DNA of 33,908 nucleotides from Tubiluchus corallicola (lineage: Eukaryota > Priapulida > Priapulimorpha > Priapulimorphida > Tubiluchidae), in the NCBI GenBank assembly GCA_030141605.1, contig JAQGDQ010001477.1:5001-38908 (forward strand), in the 5' to 3' direction. The notes below the pieces were generated by a model, which was not told the origin of the DNA, ran no database searches, and saw only the letters and a list, made by a program, of their open reading frames with translations. Position numbers and translations under genes: made by a program. Positions 1 to 11,130 of the stretch are shown here, piece after piece (within the stretch, counting starts at the first letter, position 1; each line of letters opens with the position of its first letter).

Positions 1-19
1 TGGTGTTGATAATTAAAAT

Positions 20-285
20 GGATTGATTAATGAATGAATGAATGGATGGGTGGATGAATAAATGAATGAACGAGTAAATGAATGAACGAATGGGTGAATG
101 AATGAACGAGTAAATGAATGAATGGGTGAATGAATGAATGAATGAACGAGTAAATGAATGAATAAATGAATGCGTGAATGAATGAACGAGTAAATGAATG
201 AATGAATGAATGGGTGAATGAATAAATGAATGAACGAGTAAATGAATGAATGAACGATTAAACAAATGAATGAATGAATAAACAG
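20..285. repeat. (TGAA)n tetranucleotide repeat tract
   Basis: The stretch is almost entirely ATGAATGA-type tetranucleotides. Recurring variants (GAACGAG, TGGGTGAA, AATAAATG) return at regular distances, so it behaves as a longer-period array built from a tetranucleotide. A second, larger tract of the same motif lies at 7853-8370. Confidence 0.95.
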
Positions 286-530
286 ACAAAAAGACTGGTC
301 AAATGACAGAGATGCAAAAATATTAACGAAGAAATAGTCAAACTAAAAAAGAAAAGCTTTAAAAATTCATTACAAAGACTACAGATGATTCACTATTTTT
401 AGCTTAGGAATTGCTCACAGTGAAGTAACAATTTCATTGTACTTAATAATCTTGTAAGAATTTAAAGCAAATTTGCTATTACTCTGAAAACTAAATTTAT
501 TGTGCTCTGGAATTTTTTACCTTGCTAGTT

Positions 531-662
531 CTGGAGACGCCTAATTGTGAGTCGTGGCGACGCCCTAATTGCCAATCCTGGCAACGCCTTTATTGTCACA
601 ATAGTGACTCCCTGATTGTGAGTCGTGGCGACGCCCTAATTGCGAATCCTGGCGACGCCCTC
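531..662. repeat. GC-rich ~26-bp tandem repeat with dimeric order
   Basis: About five units of roughly 26 bp share the core GGCGACGCCCTAATTG. Two unit types alternate (GTGAGTCGTGG and GCGAATCCTGG), giving a ~52-bp dimer present about twice, with a diverged unit between. It is CpG-rich inside AT-rich flanks. No gene is associated with it. Confidence 0.8.
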
Positions 663-1344
663 AGTCAATTTTTAATCATAACTTAATGAGTTAATAAGCA
701 CTAGATGAAGGTTAAGAAACGTGTAAGTTACTAGTGCAAGCACGTAGCAAAGATAAACAATCAGACAAGGCGACTGTTGTCTACCCACAATGCTGTGGTA
801 ATAAAGCCAAACTGAATTAGCTCTTCGTAACCGGAATAAAGTCAAGCTGAACCCGTCACTTTCTTAGCGGCATTTGTAAGAACTTTACAATCTGCTTATC
901 CACACCAATTGTGGCAAAAATAGATCGTTGTGAGGGTTCTGGTTTTTAAGCAGAGAAAAGTAAACCGTGACTTTGTGAATAAACTGCTAGAAGGTGCTAG
1001 CTTAGTATAGTAACATTATGGGAAGTGCTCGCACATTATTGATCATCAGTGGGTGAACAGTGGACGTACTTGCATGCTATCGGAAATGCACAGAGCACTG
1101 GTTTAGTTTTATCTCTATTTCCGAAGGGTAATAAAATTGATACAATTAAAATAATTTTTTTCGTTTTCCTATTATATTCGCCTGGATGCATTCATTTTAA
1201 ACTGCATTAATATGACATTGATAGGAGAAAATGCTTTTTCATTTTAAAACATTTTTATTCACATGTCGATCGATGTCATTATTGAGCAAAGAATTTTTTT
1301 GTTTGCCAAAATACTTTTGCATTGTTGCTTAGCAGATACTGGTA
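663..1344. other. Stretch without recognisable gene
   Basis: AT-rich single-copy-looking sequence. I find no open frame of note, no convincing splice-bounded exon, no RNA gene and no repeat structure. Confidence 0.6.
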
Positions 1345-2285
1345 ATACATTTAGATACATATAGATGTCGTGATGACATGGTTTCATACATTTAGATACT
1401 GTGCTGATAGGTTTCAGTACATTTAGTGACTGTCATAATACATTTAGCTACTGTGATGATACGCTTAGATACATTTACATAGTGTGATGATATGTTTAGA
1501 TACATTTACGTTCTGTGCTGATACACTTAGATACATTTAGAGATTGTGATAGTATGTTCAGCTATTGTGATGGTACCTTTAGTTACATTTAGATACATTC
1601 AGGGACTGTGATAATAGATTTAGATACATTTACATTCTGCGATGATACGTTCAGATACATTTAGAGACTGTGACAATACGTTTAGATACATTTACATTCT
1701 GCGATGATACGTTCAGATACATTTAGAGACTGTGACAATACGTTTAGATACATTTACATTCTGCGATGATACGTTCAGATACATTTAGAGACTGTGACAA
1801 TACGTTTAGATACATTTACATTCTGCGATGATACGTTCAGATACATTTAGAGACTTGACAATACGTTTAGATACATTTACATTCTGCGATGATACGTTCA
1901 GATACATTTAGAGACTGTGACAATACGTTTAGATACATTTACATTCTGCGATGATACGTTCAGATACATTTAGAGACTTGACAATACGTTTAGATACATT
2001 TACATTCTGCGATGATACGTTCAGATACATTTAGAGACTGTGATGATACGTTTAGATACATTTACATTCTACGATGATACGTTTAGATACATTTAGAGAC
2101 TGTGGTAGTATGTTCAGCTATTGTGATGATACCTTTAGTTACATTTAGATACATTCAGGGATTGTGATAATACGCTTAGATACATTTACATTCTGCGATG
2201 ATACGTTTGGATACATTTAGAGATTGTGTTAGTATGCTTAGCTACTGTTTAGATGCTTTTAGATACATTTAGATAGTGAAGTGAT
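1345..2285. repeat. 31/62-bp minisatellite (GATACATTTA-rich)
   Basis: The core at about 1620-2100 is a 62-bp unit repeated about eight times; the segment TACATTCTGC recurs at 1631, 1693, 1755, 1817, 1878, 1940, 2001 and 2063. Each unit is two related 31-bp halves, one carrying CGTTTAGATACATTTACATT and the other CGTTCAGATACATTTAGAG. Diverged single units flank the core from about 1345 and out to about 2285. Two core units are 61 bp because GACTGTGAC became GACTTGAC. Confidence 0.92.
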
Positions 2286-2945
2286 ACAGTTGGAAACAGT
2301 TTTTTCGTCGAACTTTCTTTTTACAAAAATATCCAGAAAGTTCACTAAACAATTATTTTTATTATTACTTTTTAATCAACTACGTTGACAAGAAGTTTGA
2401 AACGAGTGCATTTGATCTAACTGCTGATAACTTGCCCTTGTTCCCAACATTATTAATTTGTATAAACAACCTGAAAAAGAAATTGCAAAATATCTTTAAG
2501 TTTCAATAGATTTTTATCTTTAGTTCAAGCTTCTCTTCGGTAGGTGGCGGCATGTATGATAAAATTAGAAAACACAAAACAGTTATGGCGAAAGAAATTG
2601 TTCGTTTAGTAAAGCTACGTCCACACTGTAGACACGTACTGCCCAATAGTTCGAATATTTAACTTGCAGTTTTTTTAAAGTTTTCAGTTTTTGCGATCAT
2701 AATGCGATAACGCTTGATTAAAATTTCCACTTAACCCTTTACCGTTTTTCAAATCATGCTGAAATTGATGCAAAAACTGAAATCTGTCAGCGTTAAATTT
2801 AATTAATTGACGGGATCGTACGAGAAATGTCAGGAATTCGGGAAAATTCACTGCTGATAGGAACTTAGCAGGATAGAGAAATGAAAAGTTCTAATCTGGA
2901 AAACGTAGGTCTAAATATTAGACATATTATGTGTGCTATGTGGGT
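2286..2945. other. Stretch without recognisable gene
   Basis: AT-rich sequence with no long open frame and no repeat that I can define. Confidence 0.6.
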
Positions 2946-3395
2946 GTTATTGGCTGGGGCGTAGCCAGGTTTTGAAATTGGGGGGAGCAAGCATATAAAA
3001 AGGGCGTCACACATGCCACACAATTTTTAATGCATTTATTATAGATTTTACTTGTGTGTTTAAAATCAGAACACGAGGAGGATGCAGTTTCTTAAAGGAA
3101 GTACATAGTTGTTATTTCGTACATAAAAATAAGAAATAAAAAAGTTTTATAGTAAGCTTTTAAATTTCGAAACTTGATAGAAACGTTGTTACTTAATTTC
3201 AAATGTAAAATGCAAATTTATAGCAAGTTAGTAAATTTCAAAACTTGATAAGAACGTGTGTGTTACTTAAATTTTAAATGTAAACAAAATGAAAGAGTTT
3301 CGATGCTGCTGTTGAAAAAGTGACACTTTTGAAAAATGTGGTGGGGGAGCAGTCGCTTCCTCTGCTCCCCTGTTAGCTACGCCACCGGTTATTGG
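2946..3395. mobile_element. hAT-like MITE with 8-bp target duplication
   Basis: An identical 8-bp sequence, GTTATTGG, flanks a 434-bp insert (duplications at 2946-2953 and 3388-3395). The insert begins CTGGGGCGTAGCCAGG and ends CTAGCTACGCC-like (reverse complement CGGTGGCGTAGCTAAC), so it has imperfect terminal inverted repeats of about 16 bp, each followed inward by a G-run with GGGGGAGCA. An 8-bp duplication with short inverted ends is the known signature of hAT elements. No transposase is encoded, so it is non-autonomous. Family assignment is inference. Confidence 0.75.
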
Positions 3396-3595
3396 TGTTA
3401 CTTGTTTGAACATGTAATGTGTAAGCTTGCAAGCTTCACTGTGTAAAAATAATGAAAGAAAAACGAATCTCCTTCAAACAGCCAATCAGTGATCTGCAAA
3501 TTAACAGGTTTTTCAAATGTTTTGAAGAATTTTATTTTATTTTCTGTGCAGTTTTGCAGAACCGGCGTTGACCAGTAAAAACACGTGCCTCCATA

Positions 3596-3921
3596 CCTCA
3601 TCCGGTTTATTCGATTTAGATGCAAAAATTATGGATGTGGCTATGCACTCATCCGGTTTATTGGATTTAGATGCAAAAATTATGGATGTGGCTATGCAGT
3701 CATCCGGTTTATTCGATTTAGATGCAAAAATTATGGATGTGGCTATGCATTCATCCGGTTTATTCGATTTAGATGCAAAAATTATGGATGTGGCTATGCA
3801 TTCATCCGGTTTATTCGATTTAGATGCAAAAATTATGGATGTGGCTATGCATTTATCCGGTTTATCTAATTTAGATGCAAAAATTATGGATGTGGCTATG
3901 TATTCATCCGGTTTATTCGAT
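3596..3921. repeat. 51-bp minisatellite, 6.3 copies, open in frame
   Basis: A 51-bp unit (core TCATCCGGTTTATTCGATTT, then GATGCAAAAATTATGGATGT) repeats six times plus a partial. As 51 is a multiple of 3, it stays open in two plus frames. One frame gives a 17-residue repeat with SSGLFDLDAKIMDVAM inside a 148-residue open frame ending at 4014. Several substitutions are non-synonymous in that frame (for example LFDL to LSNL), and no start context or splice border supports a gene. I read it as a non-coding minisatellite, with a coding repeat not excluded. Confidence 0.85.
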
Positions 3922-4713
3922 GAGGTAGCAAGATCGACTACATCAGAAACACATACAGTCCAGACGCCTGACTATGAGACGCGTTTATCTGTTTTTATTC
4001 GTTATTTCGTCTGAGCTTTGACCCTGTAAACAGCTCTAATCTATCTTTCATCTTGAACGTCTCATATGCTGGTCACTTTCTCTCTACGGTAACATTATAA
4101 TATCCGGGACAGGTTGAAGGGTTGTGTATATATAAACATCGTAAGTAGAGCTTTCAAAATTAATAAGTGTAATATTGCTAGTAGTGGGTCTGCATGAGTG
4201 ACATCATCGTTCTCAATTGAAAATAAGTGATTTGATAGAAGCTTCGAAACGTCAGAGGTATTTTGATTTGAAATTGCAATTAAACCAGTGTGACGTAATG
4301 TATAGACGTCACTTTTTTTCATTTGTGACGTGTCTGTTTCTTAAGTTGTTCAAAACAACAGTAATGGTTCTCTCAAAAATTTCTTTGATTCTTTGGAGTG
4401 AACATCAAGGCGCTGGATATACATACAAACCCTTTTCTGGATACGCTACAAGGTTATTTCAGACGGTGCGCCCCAAATGCTAGATTATTGTGTTTTGTTG
4501 TTATTAACGAAAAGTGAACAGCACTGCAGTTAGATCATTGTAGTTCATTCATACCAATCTTTCTCTGTAATTCCTGTGTTTTCAATACTGTAATTTTCGT
4601 CGGTTGGATGCATTTTCTATAACATTGCTGAAGCTCAGAGGATTGTGATTTAACGATGGTACCAGTGTTATTCACACACCGTGTATACTTTCTGGTAGAA
4701 ATTTATTTAACAT
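3922..4713. other. Stretch without recognisable gene
   Basis: No supported gene. The only open frames are short and have no recognisable protein features. Confidence 0.55.
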
Positions 4714-5376
4714 GTCTTTATATGCTTCTTCTTCTTCTTCTTCTTCTTCTTCTTCTTCTTCTTCTTCTTCTTCTTCTTCTTCCCAGCTTTTCCCTGTGCG
4801 GGGTCGCCGTTGTGAATGAATCTTCCCCATGCATTCCTGTTGTTGACCATCTCTTCATTTATGTTCTTCTCTTTAAGGTCTCCATTAATACATTCAGTGC
4901 ATCTCCACTTGGGTCGTCCTCTTCTTCTATTTCCCAGCACTTCCATTTCCATGACCTCCCTTCCCACATGATCTTCACCGACTCTTCTTTTCAGGTGTCA
5001 ATACCATCGCAATCTTGCGAGGCTTCCACTACTTTTACTGTTCCTCTGATATTATTATTTCTAATTTTATCTCTTCTTGTTATTCCCACCATCCATCTCA
5101 ACATCTTCATCTCCACCACACTCATTTTCTTCTCTTCGGTCTTCTTTAGAGAAGCTGCTTCCAGCCCATAGATTAGAGCGGGTCTGACCACTTCTTTGTG
5201 GACTTTACCTTTAAGTCTCACCGACTCATTCATAGAAGGTTTTGGCGCTGTTTTTACAGGCGGATGCCCTTCCTGACCCTAACCCTCCCTATTTATCCGG
5301 CTTTGGGACCGGCACTGAATTGGGCTGGCTTGCCCCCCCCCTCCCAGTGGCTAGGTTAACAAGTCTTTATATGCTT
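4714..5376 (-). mobile_element. RTE-type non-LTR retrotransposon fragment with perfect 14-bp target duplication
   Basis: The 14-bp sequence GTCTTTATATGCTT occurs at 4714-4727 and 5363-5376, flanking a 635-bp minus-strand insert. The insert ends in a microsatellite tail, (GAA)n when read on the minus strand (4728-4782), as RTE-clade elements commonly do. The middle encodes the C-terminal tail of the reverse-transcriptase protein. The first ~110 nt of the insert (about 5235-5362) is not in frame with that protein and carries the GGAAGGGCATCCG-like segment familiar from many animal RTE-related repeats. The copy is 5'-truncated or internally rearranged and dead. Confidence 0.88.
4783..5233 (-). 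pseudogene. Reverse-transcriptase C-terminal tail of RTE element, broken
   Basis: Two frames read on the minus strand together make the tail that follows the RT domain of RTE-clade ORF2. The first (5233-4991) includes KGKVHKEVVRPALIYGLEA, MKMLRWMVGITRRD and IRGTVKVVEAS. The second continues with RLRWY, then a TGA stop, then HLKRRVGEDHVGREVMEMEV and RRRGRPKWRC, ending at GRFIHNGDPA before the tail. At least one frameshift near 5000 and one in-frame TGA separate the parts. Residue blocks of this kind (LRWMxGxTRxDxIRN, RRRGRPKxRW) are well known in RTE elements. No catalytic RT motif is present. Confidence 0.85.
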
Positions 5377-6482
<1,106 letters not shown>

Positions 6483-7095
6483 GTCACATTAAAATGTCGA
6501 ATAAAGTAACAGCTAATGTATTTTCTTAAAGTAGCTGTTCTTTACATTATTGATAATCAAGGTGATACATTTAAGTGTTTGTCCTACTAAATAATGAGCT
6601 TTTGTTCCACAAATGGATTCCGTCCATCCTTGTCAGGATTTGTGTCGGAAAGTTTGTCGGTATAAAACAAAGACTGATTTATTTACCTGTCACGCCCAAT
6701 TCATCATTAACACTTTGGCGTGTTTGTTTTGAAGCTTTGTGGTCCAAACAGGAACAGTACAAAAACACATCCTTGTGGTACGCCTGATGTCTAGACGACA
6801 TTCTGACGTTGCTTTTCAGAATTATTGTGCAGTTACTGTGTTATGTGTATGCACTTTATCAAGGTATAGGTGCAGGCGCATTGGCTGTAGATCAAAGTTT
6901 TTATGGCTCCAGGCAAGTGAGATGCCCTGCAGGCCGCTCCTAGTAAATCCAAGATTGGTTTTCCCGCGAGGTTTCCTAACTTTCACTTCAAGAGTAACCA
7001 ACAAGTTTTTCGTGTACAAAGAGTACATTTATATGACGTGTAAATTCTACAAGTGCTTGTAGCGTATTAGTAGCAGTTCTACAATCTTGCTGTTT
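6483..7095. other. Stretch without recognisable gene
   Basis: No supported gene. The segment near 6890-7000 is richer in GC and is open on both strands, and may be a decayed repeat, but I cannot assign it. Confidence 0.45.
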
Positions 7096-7318
7096 ACTTG
7101 TATGGCGATTATATGTTAATTGTACGCAACTGTTTGTGGTGTACTATCGTTCATGTCTTTATCGTGCAATATATAAGAATTTTTTGTGTGCAAGAAGCGC
7201 GAGCTGCACTTGCATGGCAATTATATGTTAGTTGTATGCAACTGTTTGTGGTGTACTATCGTTCATGTCTTTATCGTGCAATGTATAAGAATTTTTGTGT
7301 GCAAGAAACACGATCTGC
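7096..7318. repeat. 112-bp tandem duplication
   Basis: Two adjacent copies start at about 7096 and 7208. Both carry TTATATGTTA, CAACTGTTTGTGGTGTAC, TATCGTTCATGTCTTTATCG and GTGTGCAAGAA. They differ at about ten positions plus a T-run length change, so the duplication is moderately old. Confidence 0.93.
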
Positions 7319-7852
7319 ACTTCTAACTCTATTAAATAATGCAACAAATTTGCATAGTGCCTTATAGTTCGCATTAACTAGATAATTTAGTTCCAATAAG
7401 TTTGAAACTTGAATATCCTTGGCTCTTCTGTTACAGAAATATTGTAAGCACATTGTAGCTGCAAAATATTTGTTGTATGCTAAGAAATTTTTATCCTGTA
7501 AAGTTGCCTAGAAACACATGAAATTAATGGGATTAGGCGTTTTCATTACGTTTCTGTCCGAAAGGTCACATTTATGTGTGACTGAGGCATGTGACGTCCC
7601 CTTCCCTAACGTATTAAGCACGTGCTAATTTCCTTTTCGTCCTTTTCTCATTTGTAATTATCAAATCTTAAACGCTTTTTTGAGACGGTTGAAATGCAAA
7701 GAAGCACGTGACACCATTACTGCATGGTACCTGCCTCTTAATACTAATCAATTTGATTTTATGATCAATTTCCCGGTGGCTTCTTATGACGCGTATCGTC
7801 TGTATGGGAAGCTGTACCAGTCGCCAGCTGCACCTCATTCAGGCTGGTTGGT
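7319..7852. other. Stretch without recognisable gene
   Basis: No gene or repeat that I can support. Confidence 0.55.
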
Positions 7853-8370
7853 AGTGAATGAATGAATGCCTCAGATTGGAAGATTGAAAAAAGAAAGAAA
7901 AGAAAGAAGGAAAGGGCGACTGAGTGAGTGAGGTACTGTATGAGCGAATGAATGAATGAACGAATGAATGGATGAGTGAATGAATGAACGAATGAACGAG
8001 CGAATGAATGAATGAATAGGTGAATGAATGAATGAATGAACGAATGAGTGAATGAATGAATGAACGAGCGAACGAATGAACGAATGAATGAATGAATGAA
8101 TAACTTAACGAACGAATGAATACGTGAATGAATGAACGAAAGAATAAGTGAATGAATAAATGAATTGATGAATGAATGAACGAATGAATGAATAAATGAA
8201 TGAATGAATGAATGAATGAATGAAAGAATGAACTAATGAATGAATGAATGAATGAATGAATAAATGAATGAATGAATGAATGAATGAATGACTAAATGAA
8301 TTAATTAATGAATTAATAAATAAATGAATGAGTGAATGAATGAATGATTGTAAGAATGGATGAATAAATG
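7853..8370. repeat. (TGAA)n tetranucleotide tract with purine-rich start
   Basis: About 430 bp of TGAA/CGAA/TAAA tetranucleotides follow a short GAAA/GGAAA purine run (7885-7915). The motif matches the tract at the left edge of the window, but the internal variant order differs, so the two arose separately or diverged fully. Confidence 0.95.
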
Positions 8371-9200
8371 AAGATTAAAAAATAAACAAATATTATTTTT
8401 TATTTGTATAGATTAAAAATTGTAATATATTTATAGATATATATGTATATTCACTAAAACTTTAAACAGGTTTGTAAAATCTAATATAAAGATTTCAAAA
8501 AATAATTCTCAAAATAAATATTATGCAGGCCCATAATGAGGTGAACTATGAAAATCTTAGGCTATTATATTAGACACAGTACACTTACGAAAGTACACAG
8601 TTTTTTAAAGTTTGTTTACATCATTCATTTCATGATTCACTGGAGTAACTCAGTTTTACGAAACAAATAAAAACTAGCATTATGTATAATGCATCAATAT
8701 GGTTATTGACATGTATCACATGACACAATCAACATGTATGAATCATGATCGCAACTTTGTGGATTGTTTGTCTGTGGCTGTTTAGTTGTTTATTGTTTAT
8801 TTTATTTTTATAATTCATGGTTCTTAGGTGGAACAAGTGATAGTTGCCTCCCATATATAAACAAGAAAAACAATCATTTTATTAGCCAAAAATTAAAATT
8901 AAGCCTGTTTTGTATTTTTACTTGGAACATTATTATGGCTAAAAGGAATACTAGCCATTGGTCAGTATAAATTTACCATTGATGATTTGAGTGGTTCATT
9001 TTCTTATGTCTTGTGCGTTTACCTGGTTTTTACGAGTCATAAAGTCATAAAATTTATTTGAGCATTTTACCTCCGGCTGTGTGCTAAGATGTCGTCTAGA
9101 AATTATTTAGTATAATTTATTTTAGAAGTTTCTGTTTATTTTCGCGTGGCGCCCTCTGTTTTCCTCAACTAACACTAATGGATTAATGAACAATTATTTT
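8371..9200. other. AT-rich stretch without recognisable gene
   Basis: Very AT-rich. There is no supported gene, and a 68-codon open frame at 8764-8970 has no features. Confidence 0.55.
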
Positions 9201-9360
9201 AACAGTTCAAGCGATTGATGATGATACATGTAATGGAAATGCCAAAGGGAAAGTTTACCAGACAATGCATTTGTGTACACGTCACAATGCTATTATAACA
9301 ATAACAATTTCAACAGCTAGCTAGAACCTTGCCTTGTTCATTTTTCCTTGTTCGCAAGCA

Positions 9361-10184
9361 TAGGGGTAAAACTAATGCTGTACGAGCTTCTTTCAGTGAG
9401 TGCAGTGCTAAATAGTTCTGAGACATGGTCAAATTTGGCAACTGATTGGGAGAAATTAGAAATGATTCAAGCAAATGCTTTAAAAACATTATTTAACCTT
9501 AGTGAATCAACGCCATACTGGGGATTAGTAACTGAAATAGGCATATGGCCTCTAAAACATAAAGTAAACTATAGGAGATTGATGTTCTATCGGAATTTAT
9601 TGATTAGTAAACCAAAGAGATTAGCATCAGAGATACTCGAAATGCAAATAAACAGTGTACACAAAAGGTCATGGTATAATAAAGTATTTGAGACTGCAAA
9701 AATATATACCATAGATGCTAATAAAGAAAGGGTGAAGGTCATGAAAAAGTCTGAATGGAAGAAAGAAATAAAGAATAAGATTGAATGTTGTATAAAGAGC
9801 GAATGTGCAGAAAAATGCAGGAGCAGCACTAAATTAAGATTTTTAAGGCATACCGAGTGGAAACGACAAAATTACATAGACACATGCAAGCCAGAAGAGG
9901 TTAAAGATATATTGAAAATAAGACTGAATATGATTAAAGTTAAGGGGAACTACAGGAATGTGTTTAAGGATCAGTTATTATGCCCAGTGTGTGAGGAAGA
10001 TGATGACACTACTGAACATATGCTTAGATGTTACAGATATGGAGAATGGAAAAAAATTTTGAACTCAGATGTATTAATGAACAGTGAAAAGGAAGGATTG
10101 CTAGAAATTAGAAATCTAGTGAACGAATGTGTGGAATACAGGATAAAGACAAATAAAGACATTAAACTTGGAAAAGACAAATAA
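9361..10184 (+). pseudogene. C-terminal fragment of non-LTR reverse-transcriptase protein
   Basis: A frame of about 274 codons enters the element from its truncated 5' end and stops at 10184 with no internal stop or frameshift. It contains a post-RT block (SAVLNSSETWSNL, then KLEMIQANALKTLFNL and TPYWGLVTEIGIWPLKHKVN) and, near its end, the Cys/His motif CPVCEEDDDTTEHMLRC, the C-x2-C..H-x4-C knuckle typical of such proteins. The catalytic RT palm with its YxDD motif is absent, so the fragment cannot be active. Its unbroken frame suggests a fairly recent insertion. No ATG opens it; the frame simply runs in from flanking DNA. It could be CR1/L2-like or a related clade, which I cannot settle. 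Confidence 0.85.
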
Positions 10185-10280
10185 AAGATCAGCGTTAAAG
10201 AAGAAGAGACTTTGCACCCTATAAAGGTGCCCGCCTCGGATAGGTGGAGAGAGTCGAGTATCGCAATCGCAATCGCAAAA
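9361..10280 (+). mobile_element. 5'-truncated non-LTR retrotransposon insertion
   Basis: About 920 bp is present in copy A of the duplicated segment and absent from copy B. It carries the C-terminal coding end of a reverse-transcriptase protein, then an ~95-bp 3' UTR with a short GCACC..GGTGC hairpin (10216-10232). It ends in a tandem tail, about three units of CGCAAT at 10262-10277. GCAAGCA at the left border and GCAAAAGCA at the right are probably the imperfect target duplication. This fits target-primed reverse transcription with 5' truncation. Confidence 0.85.
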
Positions 10281-11059
10281 GCAAACTCCTGCTAGTAAAT
10301 CACTCTACACACAGACTAATGCATAGTTAAGTAAAGTAAAACAACTGAAGTTACTGAGACCGGATGCAGCAGATGGCTTTGCTTTACAAACATCTCTCGA
10401 GGTGCCTTTTGTCTAACTACCTAATGCGCCCTGAGTTTCTGCGCCTAAGGATTACATCATCAATCTTTACTTCTGACTCAGCCGGTCTAACATCAGCTGA
10501 TCTTCACGTGATATGTCACACCTAACTGGGCTTCTAGCCAAGACAATAATTTAATCTTGCAAGTCTGTGTACTTGGCAAAGTGCAGTACCTGAACACTTC
10601 ACCCTAATAAGTCATTTCACAGTTCACAGGTGATGATCATGAAATGTCAAAGGGAAAGTTTACCAGACAATGCATTTGTGTACACGTCACAATGCTATTA
10701 TAACAATGACAATTTTAACAACTAGCTAGAACCATGCCTTGTTCATTTTGTCTTGTTCTCAAGCAAGATCCTGCTACAGGATCACTCTACACACAGGCTA
10801 ATGCATAATTAAGTAAAGTCCAGGTAAAATAACTAAAGCTACTGAACTGATGTTTTGTGTTACCCACATGTCACGTGACGATTGTAGTTAAGACGTGTTG
10901 TTGTTGTACAGTTTACATTTGACCTACAGCAACTGTGCGTGCGCACAACGAAACTATGAAAAGGCTTATTATATAATTATTTTATATTCTTATGGATGAA
11001 ACTGCGTGATGATACAATATCTGAAATGAAGGTCCAATGAATGAGTTTGGACTGTCGTG

Positions 11060-11130
11060 ACCACCGTAGCCTGGTGGACTAAGGCATTTGGAACGTAAGA
11101 AGAACATCCTTAGTTTAAATCCAGACTGCC
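11060..11130 (+). mobile_element. tRNA-derived SINE head (A and B box)
   Basis: TAGCCTGGTGGACTAAGG (11067-11084) fits an RNA polymerase III A box, and TTAGTTTAAATCC (11110-11122) is a diverged B box. Their spacing of about 43 bp is normal for a tRNA-type promoter. The intervening sequence does not fold as an intact tRNA. This is best read as a SINE head, and its 3' half is the founder of the tandem array that follows. Confidence 0.6.

Larger units (their letters stand above)
9201..10852. repeat. Duplicated ~230-bp segment, left copy split by a retrotransposon
   Basis: Copy A is in two pieces (about 9201-9360 and 10281-10366) and copy B is intact (about 10619-10852). Shared blocks include AAGGGAAAGTTTACCAGACA, TTGTGTACACGTCACAATGC and TATTATAACAAT in the left piece, and ATCACTCTACACACAG and TAATTAAGTAAAGT-like sequence in the right. 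Copy B reads straight through the point where copy A is interrupted, so it serves as an empty site. Confidence 0.88.

Noticed and set aside
4656-5171. 171-codon plus-strand open frame with a poly-Leu run
   Set aside because: It is the antisense of the RTE fragment and its (GAA)n tail.
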